Source: UBA3263 sp964554335 (GTDB lineage: Bacteria > Bacteroidota > Bacteroidia > Bacteroidales > Muribaculaceae). From it: 16,773 nucleotides of DNA. Numbering within the stretch: position 1 is the stretch's first letter; the number at the start of each line of letters is the position of its first letter. The notes beneath the pieces were generated by a model. It saw only the letters and a program-made list of their open reading frames with translations. It had not been told where the DNA came from and did not search any database. The stretch lies in assembly GCA_964554335.1 (NCBI GenBank), contig CAZKOF010000044.1, positions 1-16,773 of the forward strand. Direction: 5' to 3'. Positions 7,220-15,430 of this stretch are shown in pieces. The position numbers were made by a program, and so were the translations under genes.

Positions 7220-8761
7220 TGCGACAGCGGCTGCGGCGCGGTCGCCGTCAATTGCAGCCGAGACAATTCCACCGGCATAACCTGCGCCCTCGCCGGCGGG
7301 ATAAAGTCCCGGGAGCGATGTATGGGTCATGTTTTCAGGATTGCGTGGAATGCGCACAGGCGCGGATGTTCTGGTTTCGCATCCGATGACTGTTGCATCG
7401 GGCGTTGCAAATCCCCGTTGCTTGCGGTTAAAATCCTCAAATCCCTTTTGCAGACGTCGCGAAATCTCCTTCGGCAATAACTCGTCAACACGTGCGGGAT
7501 AAATCCCTGCCGTGTAGGCCGTAGATGCAAGCGACTTCGACGCCTTACCGGTCATGAAGTCAGTCATCCGCTGAGCCGGAGCAGCCTGAGAACCGTTTCC
7601 GGCCTCAAAGAAGCGTCGCTCTATGCGTTCCTGATAATCCATCAGTTTGAGCGGACTGCCGCCTTCAATATCTTCCGGAAGGATTTCTACTACCATACCG
7701 GAATTGGCCCACGCCGTTCCTCGCGATGCCGGAGACATGCCATTGACCACAAGCAGCCCGGGCTCATTGGTAGCGGGAATAATATATCCACCCGGACACA
7801 TGCAGAAGGAGTAAACCGCACGGTTGTCAACTCGCGTGAGCATCGAATACTCGGCCGCAGGCAGGTAGCGTCCCCTACCCTTCGGCGAGTGATACTGCAG
7901 GCAATCAATCAGATGCTGAGGATGTTCAAGCCGGACTCCTATTGCAAGGCCCTTAGGCTGCAGTTCAACGCCGGAGGCATAGAGCGAACGATATACGTCG
8001 CGAGCGGAGTGGCCGGTTGCGAGAATCACGGGACCGAAGAACTCTCCGCCGCCGGAGGTACGCACTCCCTTGACTTCACCATCTTCGATTATCAACTCAG
8101 TGACTTTGGTATTGAACTTAACCGTTCCGCCACAGGCAATAATCGTTTCTCGCATTGAGCGGATAACTCCCGGGAGCTTGTCGGAGCCTATATGGGGATG
8201 AGCATCCACAAGAATATCCGGGTTCGCGCCATGTCGCACAAATATGCTCAGGACCTTATCGACAGGTCCGCGTTTCTTGCTACGCGTGTATAGCTTGCCG
8301 TCAGAGTATGCTCCCGCACCGCCTTCGCCGAAGCAGTAGTTGCTCTCAGGGTTAACAATACCCTCGCGTGAAATTGCGGCCATGTCGACTCTTCGAGAAT
8401 CAACATCCTTGCCTCGCTCAAGCAACATCGGGCGCACACCTTCCTCAATCAGGCGGAGAGCGGCGAAAAGGCCTGCCGGACCGGCACCGACAACAATGGC
8501 CTGCGGGGCATTGCCGGCAAGGGGCTTATAGTCCGGCACATCTGCGAACTCCATCGGGTCAACAGGAGGTTCATCGACCGTTACGAGCAAATCGAGATTG
8601 ATCATCACCTGACGCTGACGCGCATCGATACTCCTTTTCCTGGGGGTTATTCCGGTTATGCGGTTGGCATCGACTTTCAGCATGGTCGAAACATGAGCCT
8701 GCAGGCGCATCGGCACGTATGCCACTTCGGGAGTAACCCTGACCTGAATCTGTTCACGCAT
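7205..8761 (-). CDS. NAD(P)/FAD-dependent dehydrogenase, COG2509-like
   Basis: 518 residues, cytoplasmic. An N-terminal segment of about 85 residues precedes the FAD-binding Rossmann motif VVGAGPAGLFAA (91-101), with an acidic strand end at LLERG (E115) that would hold the FAD ribose. The stretch NYCFGEGGAGAYSDGKLYTR (141-160) and the C-terminal GLYPAGEGAGYAGGIVSAA are characteristic of the COG2509 group of uncharacterised FAD-dependent dehydrogenases. The substrate is unknown. The start at 8761 follows from MREQIQVRVTPEVA and overlaps the 3' end of the MATE gene by eight bases, so translation is probably coupled. It is the last gene of the minus-strand series. Its C-terminus (ALTR) mirrors that of the convergent phosphatase (ALTE) because both are encoded by arms of the shared palindrome. 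Confidence 0.88.
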   Translation of the reverse strand: MREQIQVRVTPEVAYVPMRLQAHVSTMLKVDANRITGITPRKRSIDARQRQVMINLDLLVTVDEPPVDPMEFADVPDYKPLAGNAPQAIVVGAGPAGLFAALRLIEEGVRPMLLERGKDVDSRRVDMAAISREGIVNPESNYCFGEGGAGAYSDGKLYTRSKKRGPVDKVLSIFVRHGANPDILVDAHPHIGSDKLPGVIRSMRETIIACGGTVKFNTKVTELIIEDGEVKGVRTSGGGEFFGPVILATGHSARDVYRSLYASGVELQPKGLAIGVRLEHPQHLIDCLQYHSPKGRGRYLPAAEYSMLTRVDNRAVYSFCMCPGGYIIPATNEPGLLVVNGMSPASRGTAWANSGMVVEILPEDIEGGSPLKLMDYQERIERRFFEAGNGSQAAPAQRMTDFMTGKASKSLASTAYTAGIYPARVDELLPKEISRRLQKGFEDFNRKQRGFATPDATVIGCETRTSAPVRIPRNPENMTHTSLPGLYPAGEGAGYAGGIVSAAIDGDRAAAAVAALTR

Positions 8762-10127
8762 GGATATCAGCGAATTTTTTGTTCAGGCGGCGCAGAACAA
8801 CTATTAGGGTGATGACAGTCACAACGAACGAAATGAAGTCACTTCCCGCCATCGATGCCCACACTCCGTCAACCCCCCAAAGTTCGGGCAACCATAGCAA
8901 CAGAGGGAGCAGGAACACGAGCTGACGGGTAACACTGAGAAAGATTGATAGCAGCGGTTTGCCGATACTTTGGAAGAAGTTCTGAATAACAAGGGCTGCA
9001 CCAATAAACGGATAACAGAGAAGAACAATGCGGAACCCTTCGCGCGAAAGGCGCAACAGGGTCGGATCATCATTGAACAACAATGTAACTTCGTCGGGGA
9101 ATATCTCGGTGATTGCAAAACCTACAATGGTGATAATCGAGCCGACGCAGATGCCGAGGCTGAGGGTGCGCTTAACGCGCTGCCACTGTCCGGCGCCGTA
9201 ATTATATCCCAAAATCGGCTGCATGCCCTGAGTGACACCGAGCACAATCATCATGAAGAACATCGTAACGCGGTTAATAATACCGTAGGCACCGACTGCC
9301 ATGTTGCCGTCGGCCTGTCCGTAGTCAAGCAGCGACTTGTTGATGAACACAACAACGATGCAGGAACAAGTGTTAATCAGAAAAGGCGAGAGTCCTATGG
9401 CATATATTTTCTTTATGAGGGATGGGACAAACCATCGGGCCGAGCGTGAGAAGTGAACGAAACTCTTGCGCGACATGAAATGGCTCACAACCCAGATGAA
9501 CGCGGCAGTCTGACCAATAAGAGTCGCAACCGCAGCGCCTTTTATACCCCAGTTGAACACAAAAATGAAGATGGGCGCGAGTATGACATTGACGACTACC
9601 GACAGTAAAGCCGAAATCATCGCTTTGGTCGGATAGCCGGTTGCACGCATAACGTTGTTGAGCGAAATGAACACGAAAGCTATCGGAGAGCCAAGCAAGA
9701 TAACGAACATGAAGTCATGGGCATATGGAAGAGTCTCTTCCGTTGCACCGAACACCGTCAGAATCGGGTCAAGCCACCACAACGACATTCCTCCGAAAAT
9801 CAGAGCATGGAGCAGACTGAGGAACACAACGTTATGGAGGACGTCCGTCGCTTTGGCCTCATCTTTTTGTCCAAGAAATATCGAGCTGATGGTTGCGCCG
9901 CCAACGGCAATGAGAGTGGTAAAGGCAATCACCAGATTCATCATCGGAAACGTGATTGCGAGACCGGTGATAGCCATTGCTCCCACACCGCGACCGATGA
10001 AGATGGAGTCAATGATATTATAAAGCGACGTCACCGTGCTCGCAATAATCGCAGGCAAAGAATACTGCAGGAGCAGGCGTCCTATAGGTCGTTCGCCAAG
10101 CTCGATCGGTGAAGAAGTCCGTGCCAT
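8754..10127 (-). CDS. MATE-family multidrug/sodium antiporter
   Basis: 457 residues with about twelve hydrophobic segments in two homologous halves, the expected size and layout for a MATE exporter of the inner membrane. These proteins expel cationic drugs or metabolites in exchange for sodium or protons. Typical features are the N-terminal PIGRLLLQYSLPAIIAS, the first helix with YNIIDSIFIGRGVGAMAI, the pair AVGGATISSIFLGQKD, and, in the second half, TQGMQPILGYNYGAGQW. The substrate cannot be predicted. The ATG at 10127 lies one base after the rlmB stop, and the 3' end overlaps the next gene by eight bases. It thus appears to be read from the same long transcript as recN and rlmB, although its role is unrelated. 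Confidence 0.92.
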   Translation of the reverse strand: MARTSSPIELGERPIGRLLLQYSLPAIIASTVTSLYNIIDSIFIGRGVGAMAITGLAITFPMMNLVIAFTTLIAVGGATISSIFLGQKDEAKATDVLHNVVFLSLLHALIFGGMSLWWLDPILTVFGATEETLPYAHDFMFVILLGSPIAFVFISLNNVMRATGYPTKAMISALLSVVVNVILAPIFIFVFNWGIKGAAVATLIGQTAAFIWVVSHFMSRKSFVHFSRSARWFVPSLIKKIYAIGLSPFLINTCSCIVVVFINKSLLDYGQADGNMAVGAYGIINRVTMFFMMIVLGVTQGMQPILGYNYGAGQWQRVKRTLSLGICVGSIITIVGFAITEIFPDEVTLLFNDDPTLLRLSREGFRIVLLCYPFIGAALVIQNFFQSIGKPLLSIFLSVTRQLVFLLPLLLWLPELWGVDGVWASMAGSDFISFVVTVITLIVVLRRLNKKFADIHA

Positions 10128-10128
10128 G

Positions 10129-10884
10129 TCAGATTATTTCAATCTTTTCATTGAGTCGCTGGCGAACGACCTCATACATCATCACTCCGGCAGCCACCGA
10201 AACATTCAGCGAGCCGATTTTGCCAAACATCGGAATTGCGGCAGAGCAGTCAGTCTGCTTCATGACCTCGGGAGATATGCCGGTGTCTTCCGCCCCCATG
10301 ACGAGTGCAATCGGGCCGGTGTAATCAATGGTTGTGTAGTTAACGGAGCTTTTCTCGCTGACGGCCACGACCTTATAGCCATTTTCCTTCAAAAATTTGA
10401 CCGCCAATGCCGACGAACGCTCCCGACATACGGGAATATGGAGCAGCGCTCCGGCCGAAGTCTTTACGGCATCGCCTCCGACGCTCACCGATCCATGTTC
10501 AGGAATAACCAAAGCGTCCGCGCCCACACATTCGGCCGTTCGGGCAATGGCACCGAAGTTGCGCACGTCGGTGATGCCGTCGAGCACAATGATAAAAGGC
10601 AAACGCCCGTCCTCATATAGCGCGGGAACGAGGTGGTCGAGACGATGATATGTAACAGCGCTGAGCACCGCAAGCACGCCCTGATGATTTTTGCGGGTTA
10701 TGCGGTCTATTGTCTGCACCGGAACCCGGCGCACTATGACGCGGTTCTCGCGGGCAAGTTGCAACAGAGGGCCGATGAGCTCTCCCTGAAGCTCTTTCTT
10801 AACTAAAATCTTATCAATATCCTTGCCGGCCTCAATGGCCTCGGTAACGGCACGAATGCCGAAAATATAGTCAGTCTTTTCCAT
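10129..10884 (-). CDS. rlmB: SpoU/TrmH-family 23S rRNA 2'-O-ribose methyltransferase, RlmB-like
   Basis: 251 residues. The first 75 or so form the L30e-like substrate-binding domain (DYIFGIRAVTEAIEAG near the start, KNHQGVLA at 66-73). The rest is the SPOUT knot that binds S-adenosylmethionine. The three SpoU motifs are clear: NFGAIARTA with N109 and R115, VMGAEDTGIS (195-204), and IPMFGKIGSLNVSVAAG (217-233). RlmB methylates the ribose of 23S rRNA G2251 (E. coli numbering), and this domain arrangement fits it best. Another rRNA or tRNA target within the TrmH family cannot be excluded. The gene overlaps the end of recN by 14 bases and is followed after one base by the MATE gene. Confidence 0.88.
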   Translation of the reverse strand: MEKTDYIFGIRAVTEAIEAGKDIDKILVKKELQGELIGPLLQLARENRVIVRRVPVQTIDRITRKNHQGVLAVLSAVTYHRLDHLVPALYEDGRLPFIIVLDGITDVRNFGAIARTAECVGADALVIPEHGSVSVGGDAVKTSAGALLHIPVCRERSSALAVKFLKENGYKVVAVSEKSSVNYTTIDYTGPIALVMGAEDTGISPEVMKQTDCSAAIPMFGKIGSLNVSVAAGVMMYEVVRQRLNEKIEII

Positions 10885-12541
10885 TTTTCAAAAGTGATTC
10901 TGCATTGGCGATTGCTGCGGAATCGGTAGTCGAACCCGAAAGCATCAGGGCCAGCTCGGCAACTCGCTCGTTGTCGTTCAGGCGGCGAATACGCGTATGG
11001 GTCGTTTCAAGGTCATCCTCCTTAAATACCTTGAAATGGCTGACTCCGCGGGCTGCCACTTGCGGCAGATGAGTGATAGTTATGACTTGCAGCGACTTGG
11101 CTATCGAGAGCATCATGGCGCCCATGCGGTTGGCGACATCGCCGCTCACGCCCGTGTCGACCTCGTCGAACACGATTGAAGGTAATTTCAGGCGCTCGAC
11201 GACAATTGACTTTATGCTGAGCATCAGTCGCGATATCTCGCCTCCGGATGCCGCGCCGCCAACAGGCTGCGGGCTCTGGTTCTTGTTGAATGCAAACCGA
11301 AATTCAACGGTATCGGCGCCGACAGGTGTCAAATTGTCCGAACGGTCAACGGCGATTTCGCATCGCAGATTAGGCATGCCTAACGGTGCAGCCGTTTCAA
11401 GCAGCTCCGCGGCGAATTTCTCCGCGGCCTGTTTGCGCAAGCGAGTCAGTTTCTTTGCCGTTGCCTCGCAGGCGTTTTTTGCCGTCACCGCGGCGAAACT
11501 CAATTCGTCGATAGCCATGTCGCCGTCAGTGATAATTTCAAGTTTCGCGCGCAGATTATCGCGAATTGCTATCAGTTCTTCCACACTGTCAACATGGTGA
11601 CGGCTCTCAAGCGAATAAATCTCTCCGAGCCGCTCCTCAATCTGCTCCAGCGCCTGAGGATTGGCCCCGAGATTTGAGTCGTAGTCGGCAAGAGTTTCGG
11701 CAATATCCTGAATTTCAAGACGAGCACTGTCAAGACGTCTGGCGAGTTCGGCGGCATCATCAAGAACTTCCGACAAATCCTCAGTTGCATCCACTGCATC
11801 ACTGAGGTTTGCCAACGCCGGAGAGTCACCGTTGCTGAGCAGGTTCAGCACATCGGTGAGCGTCTGTTTAATCTGCGTCATGTTCGCCTGCAGTTCGCGC
11901 TCGCTCTCAAGTTCCTCCTGCTCTCCGGCAACAAGCCGAGCCTCATCAAGCTGCGAAAGTCTGAAGCGGATAAACTCCTCGTCAGCGCGGTTTTGCGCAA
12001 GAGTCTTGCGCGCATCGGCAAGTCTTTTCTCGGCACTGCGCCACGCGGCATAGTCCTGCTGATATTGCTGAAGAACGCCGGCCGAAGAAGCGATGCTGTC
12101 AAGGATTTTCAGCTGATATTCAGCCGAAGCGAGCAGCTGATTCTGATTTTGGGAGTGAATGTCAATCAACATGCGGCCGAGGTCGCCGAGCCGACTGACA
12201 TTTACGGGAGTGTCATTGACAAATGAGCGCGTGCGACCGCCCGGAAGTAATTCGCGACGCAGGGTGCACTCACGCCCGTCCCAGTCGACATCGTTTGATT
12301 CCACCCAGCTGCGCAGATTATCGTAGCCTTCAATATTGAAAGTCGCTTCGACAATTGACTTGCGGTCGGGCACTCTGATAGCGCGCATTGATGCCCTTTC
12401 GCCAAGAAGCATCGACAAGGCCCCGAGAATTATCGACTTACCGGCACCGGTCTCGCCGGTTATAATATTAAGCCCCGAGGTGAATTCAATGTCGAGGGTG
12501 TCGATAAGTGCATAATTTTCAATGTGTAACCGGCTGATCAT
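10871..12541 (-). CDS. recN: DNA repair protein RecN
   Basis: 556 residues, the normal RecN length. RecN is an SMC-like ATPase that binds DNA ends and supports recombinational repair of double-strand breaks. The N-terminal head carries MISRLHIENYALIDTLDIEF and Walker A GETGAGKS (29-36). The middle, from about 155 to 360, is long, charged and leucine-rich, consistent with the antiparallel coiled coil. The C-terminal head has the ABC signature ASGGEISR (S432-E435) and Walker B SIVFDEVDTGVSG (D459, E460), then the H-loop region ITITHLPQVAA. The start overlaps the stop of the preceding gene as ATGA, and the 3' end overlaps rlmB by 14 bases. No SOS-type operator was visible, and with overlapping neighbours there is little room for a dedicated promoter. 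Confidence 0.96.
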   Translation of the reverse strand: MISRLHIENYALIDTLDIEFTSGLNIITGETGAGKSIILGALSMLLGERASMRAIRVPDRKSIVEATFNIEGYDNLRSWVESNDVDWDGRECTLRRELLPGGRTRSFVNDTPVNVSRLGDLGRMLIDIHSQNQNQLLASAEYQLKILDSIASSAGVLQQYQQDYAAWRSAEKRLADARKTLAQNRADEEFIRFRLSQLDEARLVAGEQEELESERELQANMTQIKQTLTDVLNLLSNGDSPALANLSDAVDATEDLSEVLDDAAELARRLDSARLEIQDIAETLADYDSNLGANPQALEQIEERLGEIYSLESRHHVDSVEELIAIRDNLRAKLEIITDGDMAIDELSFAAVTAKNACEATAKKLTRLRKQAAEKFAAELLETAAPLGMPNLRCEIAVDRSDNLTPVGADTVEFRFAFNKNQSPQPVGGAASGGEISRLMLSIKSIVVERLKLPSIVFDEVDTGVSGDVANRMGAMMLSIAKSLQVITITHLPQVAARGVSHFKVFKEDDLETTHTRIRRLNDNERVAELALMLSGSTTDSAAIANAESLLKNGKD

Positions 12542-13452
12542 TTCTGAGGTCCGCGTTTAATTTCATTCAATCTCTTATTTTCTGTCGGCCAAAGCGGATA
12601 TAATGTTTCATAAACACGCTCTCGCTCTGTCTGTTGTGCTTTGGAATATACATTAACGAATTCATCAAGTTTGGCGTCGCGCGTCATGCTCAATGAAACC
12701 GACATCGGGTCCACATCATAGACCGCTTTCAGAATATCGATGGTCTCTGTGATATTCGCGCGCCCCTTGTCGGGACTCTGGGCCATTTCATCGAGGCCGG
12801 TGCGATGATAACGATATATGAAGTCGCGCATCTGCTCGGTCTGAGGCGAAGTGTAGGCGTCAAGTATAGCCGAACGGTTCTTGGTGTCTTCAAACGCTTT
12901 CCAGCCCACTTCTCCGCTCGATTGCGCCTCCTGCACAATCATTTTCAGACGCTCCCAAAATGCCTCTCCCCCCCTGAGCGAGAAGCTGTCGAAATCCATT
13001 GCCAGAAAGAAATAGGCATAGAAGTTAAGCAGTTGTGTAAGCTGACTTTCCATGCCCGTGAGGCTGAAATTCAATGTCTCGCCCTCATTATAGCTGAAAT
13101 CTATCTTGGAGTCAAGAAAGTTGACAACTGTGGTCGTATAGTTGCTGTTATAGACCGGACGGGAAGACTGTACCTGCAGAGTGCCTTTGACAATATTATC
13201 GGTATACTCACTTACTGTCAGCAACATGCGGCAGTCAATTTTCTCCGTCGTGCCAAGTTGCGCCTCAGAAAACTTATTGCCGTTCATATATTCGCTGATT
13301 GCATCTTTCAGCGTCTCAAAAACCGAAGTCGAGACGTTCTGCAGCTTCTGCGTATTGATTTCGACCTGGCAGTTGAGTTCCTGAGCCCACACGGATGTTG
13401 CAATAAGGGCCACCGGAAGAAACAGTAATTTTTTGAGGAGAGAGAGTATCAT
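12538..13452 (-). CDS. DUF4835 / PorD-like exported protein
   Basis: 304 residues. A signal peptide (about 1-23, ending SVWA before QELNC) sends it to the periplasm. The mature start QELNCQVEINTQKLQ, the middle segment YNEGETLNFSLTGMESQLTQLLNFYA (split here as YNEGETLNFSLTG and QLTQLLNFYA), and SLRGGEAFWERL at about 157-168 are typical of the DUF4835 family. That family has been linked to the type IX secretion component PorD in Bacteroidota. I know this link only from family naming, so the gene symbol is left empty. It overlaps coaBC and recN by ATGA on both sides, so it is translationally coupled to genes of CoA synthesis and DNA repair. This position is recurrent in the phylum and does not by itself suggest a DNA-related role. 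Confidence 0.83.
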   Translation of the reverse strand: MILSLLKKLLFLPVALIATSVWAQELNCQVEINTQKLQNVSTSVFETLKDAISEYMNGNKFSEAQLGTTEKIDCRMLLTVSEYTDNIVKGTLQVQSSRPVYNSNYTTTVVNFLDSKIDFSYNEGETLNFSLTGMESQLTQLLNFYAYFFLAMDFDSFSLRGGEAFWERLKMIVQEAQSSGEVGWKAFEDTKNRSAILDAYTSPQTEQMRDFIYRYHRTGLDEMAQSPDKGRANITETIDILKAVYDVDPMSVSLSMTRDAKLDEFVNVYSKAQQTERERVYETLYPLWPTENKRLNEIKRGPQK

Positions 13453-14654
13453 TTTAGAAGAGTCGTGATATAATCAACAATATCGGCAGCCACTTCCGCT
13501 TTTGATTTTAACGGATATGCAACTTGCTCGCCGGCTTCGGTGATTATTGTAATCTTGTTGGTATCGACACCGAAACCGGCACCCTCGTCGCGCAATGAGT
13601 TGAGCACTATGGCATTGAGATTTTTGCGACGCAGCTTTGCGGCGGCATGCGCAACCTCATTGTCGGTTTCGAGGGCAAAGCCGACAAGCAACTGGCCCGG
13701 ACGCTTGGCAGCGCCGAGAGTCGCGGCAATATCGGGATTTTCACTCAGTTCTATCAACGGGACCTCGGCGCCCTCGCGCTTGATTTTGCTATCAGCATAC
13801 ACACGGGGACGATAATCCGCCACTGCCGCAGCCATGACGGCGATATCAGTCTCACTCCAACGCGACGTGCAGACATCGAGCATCTCGCACGCGGATTCGA
13901 CATCGACAACTTTGACACCCGGATTCAACGGTTTCAGATTACCCACCGGACCACTGACGAGCGTCACCTCAGCGCCGCGGTCCGCCAATGCGTCGGCAAT
14001 GGCATATCCCATTTTGCCTGTGGAAAAGTTCCCTATATAACGCACAGGGTCGATGCGTTCATATGTCGGCCCTGCGGTCACGAGCGCCTTGCGTCCTTCA
14101 AGCGATTTGCTCGCGGCGAAGAATTGTTCGAGCACCTCGACAATTTTTTCAGGTTCCTCCATGCGTCCTTTGCCGATGAGATGGCTGGCAAGCTCGCCGC
14201 TGGCAGGTTCGATGATATGGTTGCCATAGCTGCGCAGAAGCGCGAGATTAACGGTTGTCGACGGATGGGCCATCATGTCGAGGTCCATAGCCGGGGCAAC
14301 AAATACGGGAGCTTTTGCCGACAGATATGTTGTCACGAGCATATTGTCGGCAACACCGTGGGCCATCTTGCCTATTGTACAGGCTGTTGCCGGAGCAACG
14401 ACCATCGCATCCGCCCAAAGCCCGAGGTCGACATGACTGTGCCATTCGCCGGTATTTGCGGTGAAAAACTCCGTGATAACCGGTTTACCGGTGAGAGTCG
14501 ACAGAGTCAGCGGCGTGATAAACTCTCGCGCCGACGGCGTCATTATCGGCTGAACCTCCGCCCCGGCTTTGACGAGCAGACGCGCAAGCATTGCGGACTT
14601 ATAAGCCGCGATGCCTCCGGTTATACCTAATATTATATGCTTCCCTTTGAGCAT
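13449..14654 (-). CDS. coaBC: bifunctional phosphopantothenoylcysteine synthetase/decarboxylase CoaBC
   Basis: 401 residues. It catalyses two steps of coenzyme A synthesis: CoaB joins phosphopantothenate to cysteine using CTP, and CoaC decarboxylates the product with FMN. The CoaC part (about 1-178) has the flavoprotein start GITGGIAAYK (10-19) and the catalytic His H74 in SHVDLGLWAD. Two residues that are catalytic in E. coli CoaC differ. The Asn of PAMN is Asp (D124 in PAMDLDMM), and the Cys of the substrate-recognition flap is Ser (S157 in GELASHLIGKGRM). The CoaB part begins at about 188 with LVTAGPTYERIDPVRYIGN (N209 matches the E. coli acyl-cytidylate residue). It continues with STGKMG, AAAVADY (275-281), the lysine cluster KIKR (290-293) and NPDIAATLG. 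The ATG at 14654 overlaps the stop of the exonuclease gene by one base. Confidence 0.95.
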   Translation of the reverse strand: MLKGKHIILGITGGIAAYKSAMLARLLVKAGAEVQPIMTPSAREFITPLTLSTLTGKPVITEFFTANTGEWHSHVDLGLWADAMVVAPATACTIGKMAHGVADNMLVTTYLSAKAPVFVAPAMDLDMMAHPSTTVNLALLRSYGNHIIEPASGELASHLIGKGRMEEPEKIVEVLEQFFAASKSLEGRKALVTAGPTYERIDPVRYIGNFSTGKMGYAIADALADRGAEVTLVSGPVGNLKPLNPGVKVVDVESACEMLDVCTSRWSETDIAVMAAAVADYRPRVYADSKIKREGAEVPLIELSENPDIAATLGAAKRPGQLLVGFALETDNEVAHAAAKLRRKNLNAIVLNSLRDEGAGFGVDTNKITIITEAGEQVAYPLKSKAEVAADIVDYITTLLK

Positions 14655-15430
14655 TATCTGTTGTTCTGACGGTAGCGGGTATAGAGTCGCATAACTACTC
14701 TCTTGGTGTCGGCGGCAAAGTCACTCTGCTGCATCCAAGCGCAATAGTTCGGGTCTTGTGCAAAAACCTCGTCGACCGGTTTGCCCTTATGCTTGCCGAA
14801 GTTGAACACCTCTCGCCCTTTGTCATCGTAGACAATGCGACCGGCCAGGTCAACTCCTTTTCGCTGAGTCGAGAAGTTGGCAAGAAAATCTATGTCGTTA
14901 TGCAGCTCGGGATAGCGGTCAAGCTGCGCCTTCAACACCTCATACGTGGCACGAGTGTCGGCATTCGCGCTATGGGCATCCGTGAGGTCCTTGCCGCAAT
15001 AGAACTTGTAGGCGGCACTGAGGGTACGCTGCTCCATTTTATGGAAAATTGTCTGCACGTCAACCATACGGCAACGGCTCGGATCGAAATCGTCGACTCC
15101 GGCACGGATAAACTCCTCCTGAAGCAGCGGCAGGTCAAACTTGTTGGAGTTGAAGCCGCCGATGTCGCAGCCGCGGAACGTACGGGCCAACTCGCGGGCA
15201 ATCTCTTTGAACGGACGCTCACCGGCAACATCCTCGTCAGTGATATGATGAATGGCTGTTGCCTCTGCAGGAATCGGGCGTCCGGGATTGACACGTATGG
15301 TCTTCGACTCCTCGGTTCCGTTGGGATTTACCTTAATATATGAAATCTCTACTATTCGGTCGTCCTGAAAGTTGACGCCCGTGGTTTCGAGGTCAAAGAA
15401 TATTATCGGCTTGGTTAGATTGAGTTCCAT
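14654..15430 (-). CDS. DEDDh 3'-5' exonuclease, DnaQ-like
   Basis: 258 residues. The catalytic domain (about 7-175) has all DEDDh residues: D13 and E15 in FFDLETTG, D99 in GFNSNKFDLPLL, and H153 and D158 in HSANADTRATYE. Such enzymes degrade DNA from the 3' end and include the proofreading epsilon subunit of polymerase III. The C-terminal part (about 205-250) is an additional small domain, VFNFGKHKGKPVDEVF then DPNYCAWM, resembling DUF3820-like modules. It lacks the extended epsilon C-terminus that contacts the polymerase in E. coli. The gene starts within the dnaN stop (one shared base) and ends with a one-base overlap with coaBC. Its link to the clamp gene supports a role in replication fidelity, but proofreading rather than a repair function is inference. 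Confidence 0.9.
   Translation of the reverse strand: MELNLTKPIIFFDLETTGVNFQDDRIVEISYIKVNPNGTEESKTIRVNPGRPIPAEATAIHHITDEDVAGERPFKEIARELARTFRGCDIGGFNSNKFDLPLLQEEFIRAGVDDFDPSRCRMVDVQTIFHKMEQRTLSAAYKFYCGKDLTDAHSANADTRATYEVLKAQLDRYPELHNDIDFLANFSTQRKGVDLAGRIVYDDKGREVFNFGKHKGKPVDEVFAQDPNYCAWMQQSDFAADTKRVVMRLYTRYRQNNR

Noticed and set aside
10036..10620. Open frame of 194 codons spanning the MATE-rlmB junction on the plus strand
   Set aside because: It runs antisense to two well-identified genes and has no motif or promoter.
13647..14630. Long open frame (327 codons) on the plus strand opposite coaBC
   Set aside because: It is antisense to a clearly conserved CoaBC and its translation shows no known motif. 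Such frames are common opposite genes with strong third-position GC bias.
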